64,000 nt of DNA from DASVTR01 sp036382855 (GTDB lineage: Bacteria > Acidobacteriota > Blastocatellia > Pyrinomonadales > Pyrinomonadaceae). The notes beneath the pieces were generated by a model that saw nothing but the letters and a program-made list of their open reading frames with translations, made no database searches and was not told the DNA's origin. The stretch covers positions 186,001-250,000 of the forward strand of contig DASVPO010000024.1 in the NCBI GenBank assembly GCA_036382855.1, written 5' to 3'. The stretch's first letter is position 1, and every line of letters starts with the position of its first letter. Positions 60,955-64,000 of this stretch are shown one piece after another. Position numbers and translations under genes: made by a program.

Positions 60955-63900
60955 ATGATCGGTCAGACCATCTCGCATTATCGCATTATCGGAAGGCTCG
61001 GCGAGGGCGGGATGGGCGCTGTCTACATCGCGGAAGACACGCTCCTTGGCCGCCGCGTCGCCATCAAGCTGCCGACCAACGGCTCTAATAAACGCCATTC
61101 TTATTCACGCTTCCTGCGCGAAGCGCGTGCCGTCTCCGCGCTCAGCCACCCGCACATCGCAACCATCTACGACTACGGCGAGACTGCCGAAGGCCAACCC
61201 TTTATCGTCATGGAACTGGTCAACGGGCAGACGCTCGGAGAGCTTCTGGCAGAAGAAAGCCTGACGCTCGGGCGCGCAGTCAGGATTATCACTGATGTTG
61301 CCGACGCGCTCTCCGAAGCCCACGCGCGAGGCATTATCCATCGCGACATTAAGCCTTCAAACATCATCATCAACCGGCAGGGACAGGTCAAGGTCTTAGA
61401 CTTCGGACTCGCCAAGCAGTTGCGCGATGAATCGTCGCAGTCTACAGACCCGAACGCGCAGACCCTCCGCGAGACACAGACGCAGAGCGGAATCCTCGTC
61501 GGAACACCGCTTTATCTCTCGCCGGAGCAGGCAAAGGGAGCGCCCGTTGATGCGCGCAGCGACCTCTTCGCCCTCGGCGCTGTCCTCTACGAATGCATCA
61601 CGGGCAGGCCAGCTTTTTCCGTTGCCAACGCAGGGCTGATAGAGATCGCTTACAACGTCATACACGTTGACCCCGTTCCTCCTTCGACGTTTAACTCTAA
61701 TGTGCCGGAGCTGCTTGACAGTATCGTAGGCCGTGCGCTGGCGAAGAAACCAGAAGAGCGTTATCAATCGGCCGGAGAATTAATCGCAGACCTTCAGGCG
61801 GCGCAAGCCACGCTCGAAGACCAAGAGCTGGACGGAACGCGCACGCAAAAATTCTCGCCCGTTCAAGACACTTCTCATCCGAGTGCGCTTCGCACCATCT
61901 CGGACGTTATGCGTCGTCCGCGCCTGCCCATCGGGATAGTAGTGGTAGGAGTTGTGCTGGCTGCGCTGGTCGGGTGGCTGATTGTGCGTAGCTTGCGGCC
62001 GCGTGCGCACCAGCCGTCGGCCGAAGCCGAACGCTGGTATCAAACAGGAACGAGCGCCCTGCGCGATGGTGCTTACTATCAGGCCAGCAAGGCTTTCGAG
62101 CAATCAATCGCGGCCGATGACAAGTATGCTCTGGCCCACGCGCGCCTTGCCGAAGCATGGATGGAGCTTGACTACACTGACCGCGCGAAAGACGAGATGC
62201 TGCGCGTCAGTTCTCTGGTTGGCGACCGCTCCGCCTTGCCGCAACTAGACCGTCTCTACTTAGACGCCATCATCGCCACCGTCAGCCGCGATTTCACTCC
62301 GGCCATCAATGCCTATCGCGAGATTGCACGGCAGCTACCCAATCAGGCACACGTTTACGTGGACTTGGGACGCGCCTTCGAGAATGCGGACGACAGCAAG
62401 CAGGCTCTTGAGAGCTACGTCAAGGCAACAAACATAGACTCGCAGTATGCAACGGCGTACCTTCGCGCAGGCATGCTCTACGGGCGACAGCAGAATTTGG
62501 CGAGCGCTGCGGCCGCCTTCGACAAAGCCGAAACCATCTATCAGGCGCTTGGCAACGTCGAAGGCCGTGCCGAAGTTCTCTTCCAGCGCGGTGCGTTGTT
62601 CGTCAAAGTCGGTAAAAGCGCAGACGCGCGCGGGCAACTCCAGCAGGCTCTCGATTTGTCGCGCGCCACCAACAACCAGTTTCAGCAGATTAAGACCATG
62701 TTGCAGATGGTCTACGTGCTCCAGAGTGAGGGCGAGACGGCGCAGGCGCAGAAGTTTGCTGCTGATGCAGTCCAGTTAGCGCAGGCTAACGGGATGGAGA
62801 ATCTGACGGCGCGCGGCCTCGTTGACCTCGGCAACGCGTTTCTACTGCGCGGCGATTATATGGACGCGGACAAGTATTTCCGTCAGGCGCTGGATTTTGC
62901 GCAGCGCTCCAGAGCGCGTCGCAACGAGGCACGCGCGCTGCTCTCGCTCGGCAGCCTGCGCATTCAACAGAGCAATCCTGATGAAGCCGTGCGCTACATA
63001 GAGCAGGCGCTCCCCTTTTACCAGCAGGCCAGCTACCGCAAAGAGACTGCGCAGGCTTTGACTCTGCTCGGGCGTGCCAACCGCCTGAAGGGCGACTACG
63101 ACGCAGCGCTCCGTGCTTACCAGCAACAACTTCAGGACGCCGAACAGGTCAACGACCTCTCGCAAAAATCAATCTCCCACGAAGGCATCGGCACGGTGCT
63201 CGCGCAGCAGGAACGGTACACGGAAGCGCTCTCTCATTTTGAAGAGAGATATGCTTTGACGAAGAGCCTGGGCGACCAGAAGAGTCTGCCCTACGCTCTG
63301 ACGGAGCGTGGCAACATCCTCTGGCAGTTGGGCCGTTATGATGAAGCGCAAGAGATGCTGAAGCAGGCGCTCGCGCTCGCCGTCAGGCCGGACGGCGGAA
63401 ACAAGCCGCTGCTGGCGACGATTCATCAAGCGAACTCGGCCCTGATGTTGAGCCAGCGTCGCTTTACGGACGCGGAGGCCGAAAGCCAGCGTGCGCTCGA
63501 CATGGCCGGAACGCAGTCAACGAATCTTGCCATTCAAGCCAGAATCGTTCTGGGGCTGTCGCAGGTTCTCTCCGGCGCGAAAGCGCGTGGTCGTGCGCTG
63601 TGTGAGGAAGCCGTCACGATGGCGACGCATCTGGGCGACCAGTGGCTACTCTCGGAAGCGTTGCTTGCTCTGGCCGAAGCGGCCATCGAGAGCAACGACG
63701 CGCAGGTGGCCGCTCAGGCCGCGCTCCGTGCGCAGGAGAGCTTCAACGGCGCGGGCCAGCAAGCATCCGAATGGCGCGCGTGGTTAATCGCTGCCCGCGC
63801 CAGCCAGCGCGCGGGCAATGCACAGCAGGCGCGCGATTATGGCGTGCGCGCTTCAGCCCTGCTCGCAGGTCTTGAGCAGAAGTGGCAGACCGCTGCCTAC

Positions 63901-63975
63901 AATAGTTACCTTAACAGGCCGGACGTTAAGTTTTATCGTCAACAACTCGGCGACCTCCTCGCCGAGTTAAAGTGA
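60955..63975 (+). CDS. Membrane Ser/Thr protein kinase with TPR ectodomain
   Basis: 1006 residues from ATG 60955 (an upstream TTG at 60871 is unlikely). Kinase domain: G-loop LGEGGMGAVY, VAIK (K38), HRDIKPSN (about 129-136), DFG (about 149) and SPEQAKG. All catalytic motifs are intact. One transmembrane helix is at about 324-346 (GIVVVGVVLAALVGWLIV). The outer 650 residues are TPR repeats (YQASKAFEQSIAADDKYALAHARL, ALESYVKATNIDSQYATAYLRAG). It is probably a membrane receptor kinase whose TPR part senses an external or periplasmic partner. The layout is common in Acidobacteriota. The window ends 25 bases later. Confidence 0.93.
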   Translation: MIGQTISHYRIIGRLGEGGMGAVYIAEDTLLGRRVAIKLPTNGSNKRHSYSRFLREARAVSALSHPHIATIYDYGETAEGQPFIVMELVNGQTLGELLAEESLTLGRAVRIITDVADALSEAHARGIIHRDIKPSNIIINRQGQVKVLDFGLAKQLRDESSQSTDPNAQTLRETQTQSGILVGTPLYLSPEQAKGAPVDARSDLFALGAVLYECITGRPAFSVANAGLIEIAYNVIHVDPVPPSTFNSNVPELLDSIVGRALAKKPEERYQSAGELIADLQAAQATLEDQELDGTRTQKFSPVQDTSHPSALRTISDVMRRPRLPIGIVVVGVVLAALVGWLIVRSLRPRAHQPSAEAERWYQTGTSALRDGAYYQASKAFEQSIAADDKYALAHARLAEAWMELDYTDRAKDEMLRVSSLVGDRSALPQLDRLYLDAIIATVSRDFTPAINAYREIARQLPNQAHVYVDLGRAFENADDSKQALESYVKATNIDSQYATAYLRAGMLYGRQQNLASAAAAFDKAETIYQALGNVEGRAEVLFQRGALFVKVGKSADARGQLQQALDLSRATNNQFQQIKTMLQMVYVLQSEGETAQAQKFAADAVQLAQANGMENLTARGLVDLGNAFLLRGDYMDADKYFRQALDFAQRSRARRNEARALLSLGSLRIQQSNPDEAVRYIEQALPFYQQASYRKETAQALTLLGRANRLKGDYDAALRAYQQQLQDAEQVNDLSQKSISHEGIGTVLAQQERYTEALSHFEERYALTKSLGDQKSLPYALTERGNILWQLGRYDEAQEMLKQALALAVRPDGGNKPLLATIHQANSALMLSQRRFTDAEAESQRALDMAGTQSTNLAIQARIVLGLSQVLSGAKARGRALCEEAVTMATHLGDQWLLSEALLALAEAAIESNDAQVAAQAALRAQESFNGAGQQASEWRAWLIAARASQRAGNAQQARDYGVRASALLAGLEQKWQTAAYNSYLNRPDVKFYRQQLGDLLAELK

Positions 63976-64000
63976 TTCCACCCCAACATTAAAGGAGCAG

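Overview
The window looks like chromosomal DNA of a free-living Gram-negative bacterium of moderately high GC. The mix of genes suggests Acidobacteriota, probably class Blastocatellia: secreted peptidases with carboxypeptidase-regulatory-like domains, a Ser/Thr kinase-TPR receptor, a bactofilin, an M61 peptidase, TolB-like and HEAT-cyclophilin secreted proteins, and many intergenic short-period repeats. This is inference from gene style; no rRNA or marker gene is present to fix it. No phage, insertion sequence, CRISPR array or integrase was seen.

Layout. 1-10.1 kb: the end of an aconitase-family large subunit, then CYTH, DUF488, MFS, DoxX, thioredoxin-2, M61 peptidase, enoyl-CoA hydratase, a secreted HExxH metalloprotease, a TolB-like lipoprotein and DinB. 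10.2-10.9 kb: a CAU-anticodon tRNA gene split in its anticodon loop by a group I (IC3-like) intron whose only ORF, an HNH endonuclease, lies on the opposite strand. 11-15 kb (minus): a GGDEF-EAL enzyme, a PilZ protein and a helical protein of unknown function. 15.3-19.2 kb (plus): a zinc-ribbon/SPOR membrane protein, a membrane-anchored amidase and an actin-like ATPase, possibly a cell-envelope/cytoskeleton set. 19.5-28 kb: PilZ, Gfo/Idh/MocA oxidoreductase, a serine hydrolase, hydantoinase A/B (B carries an in-frame palindromic insertion) and a 14-copy 21-bp tandem repeat. 28-34.5 kb: NAD synthetase, two GNATs, a small membrane protein, a racemase homologue without catalytic cysteines, and TtcA. 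34.6-42 kb: M1 peptidase, bactofilin, nitrilase, molybdopterin oxidoreductase and an envelope protein. 42-47.7 kb: a HEAT-cyclophilin protein coupled to an M1 homologue lacking the catalytic glutamate, then two tandem c-di-GMP-I riboswitch-like aptamers ahead of a secreted CAP protein. 47.7-64 kb: secreted proteins of unknown function, DUF4112, a phosphatase, a PerR-peroxiredoxin-thioredoxin block with a perfect PerR-like palindrome, an acyl reductase, CrcB-PepA, 5'-nucleotidase, TPR, thioesterase, alpha/beta hydrolase and a kinase-TPR protein.

Themes. Cyclic di-GMP recurs: one enzyme with both GGDEF and EAL motifs intact, two PilZ proteins and two riboswitch aptamers. Intergenic inverted arrays of 7-8 bp units recur at least seven times; they sit tightly between genes, supply stop codons, and once lie inside a coding sequence. 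All functional calls come from reading motifs by eye; no database search was run.
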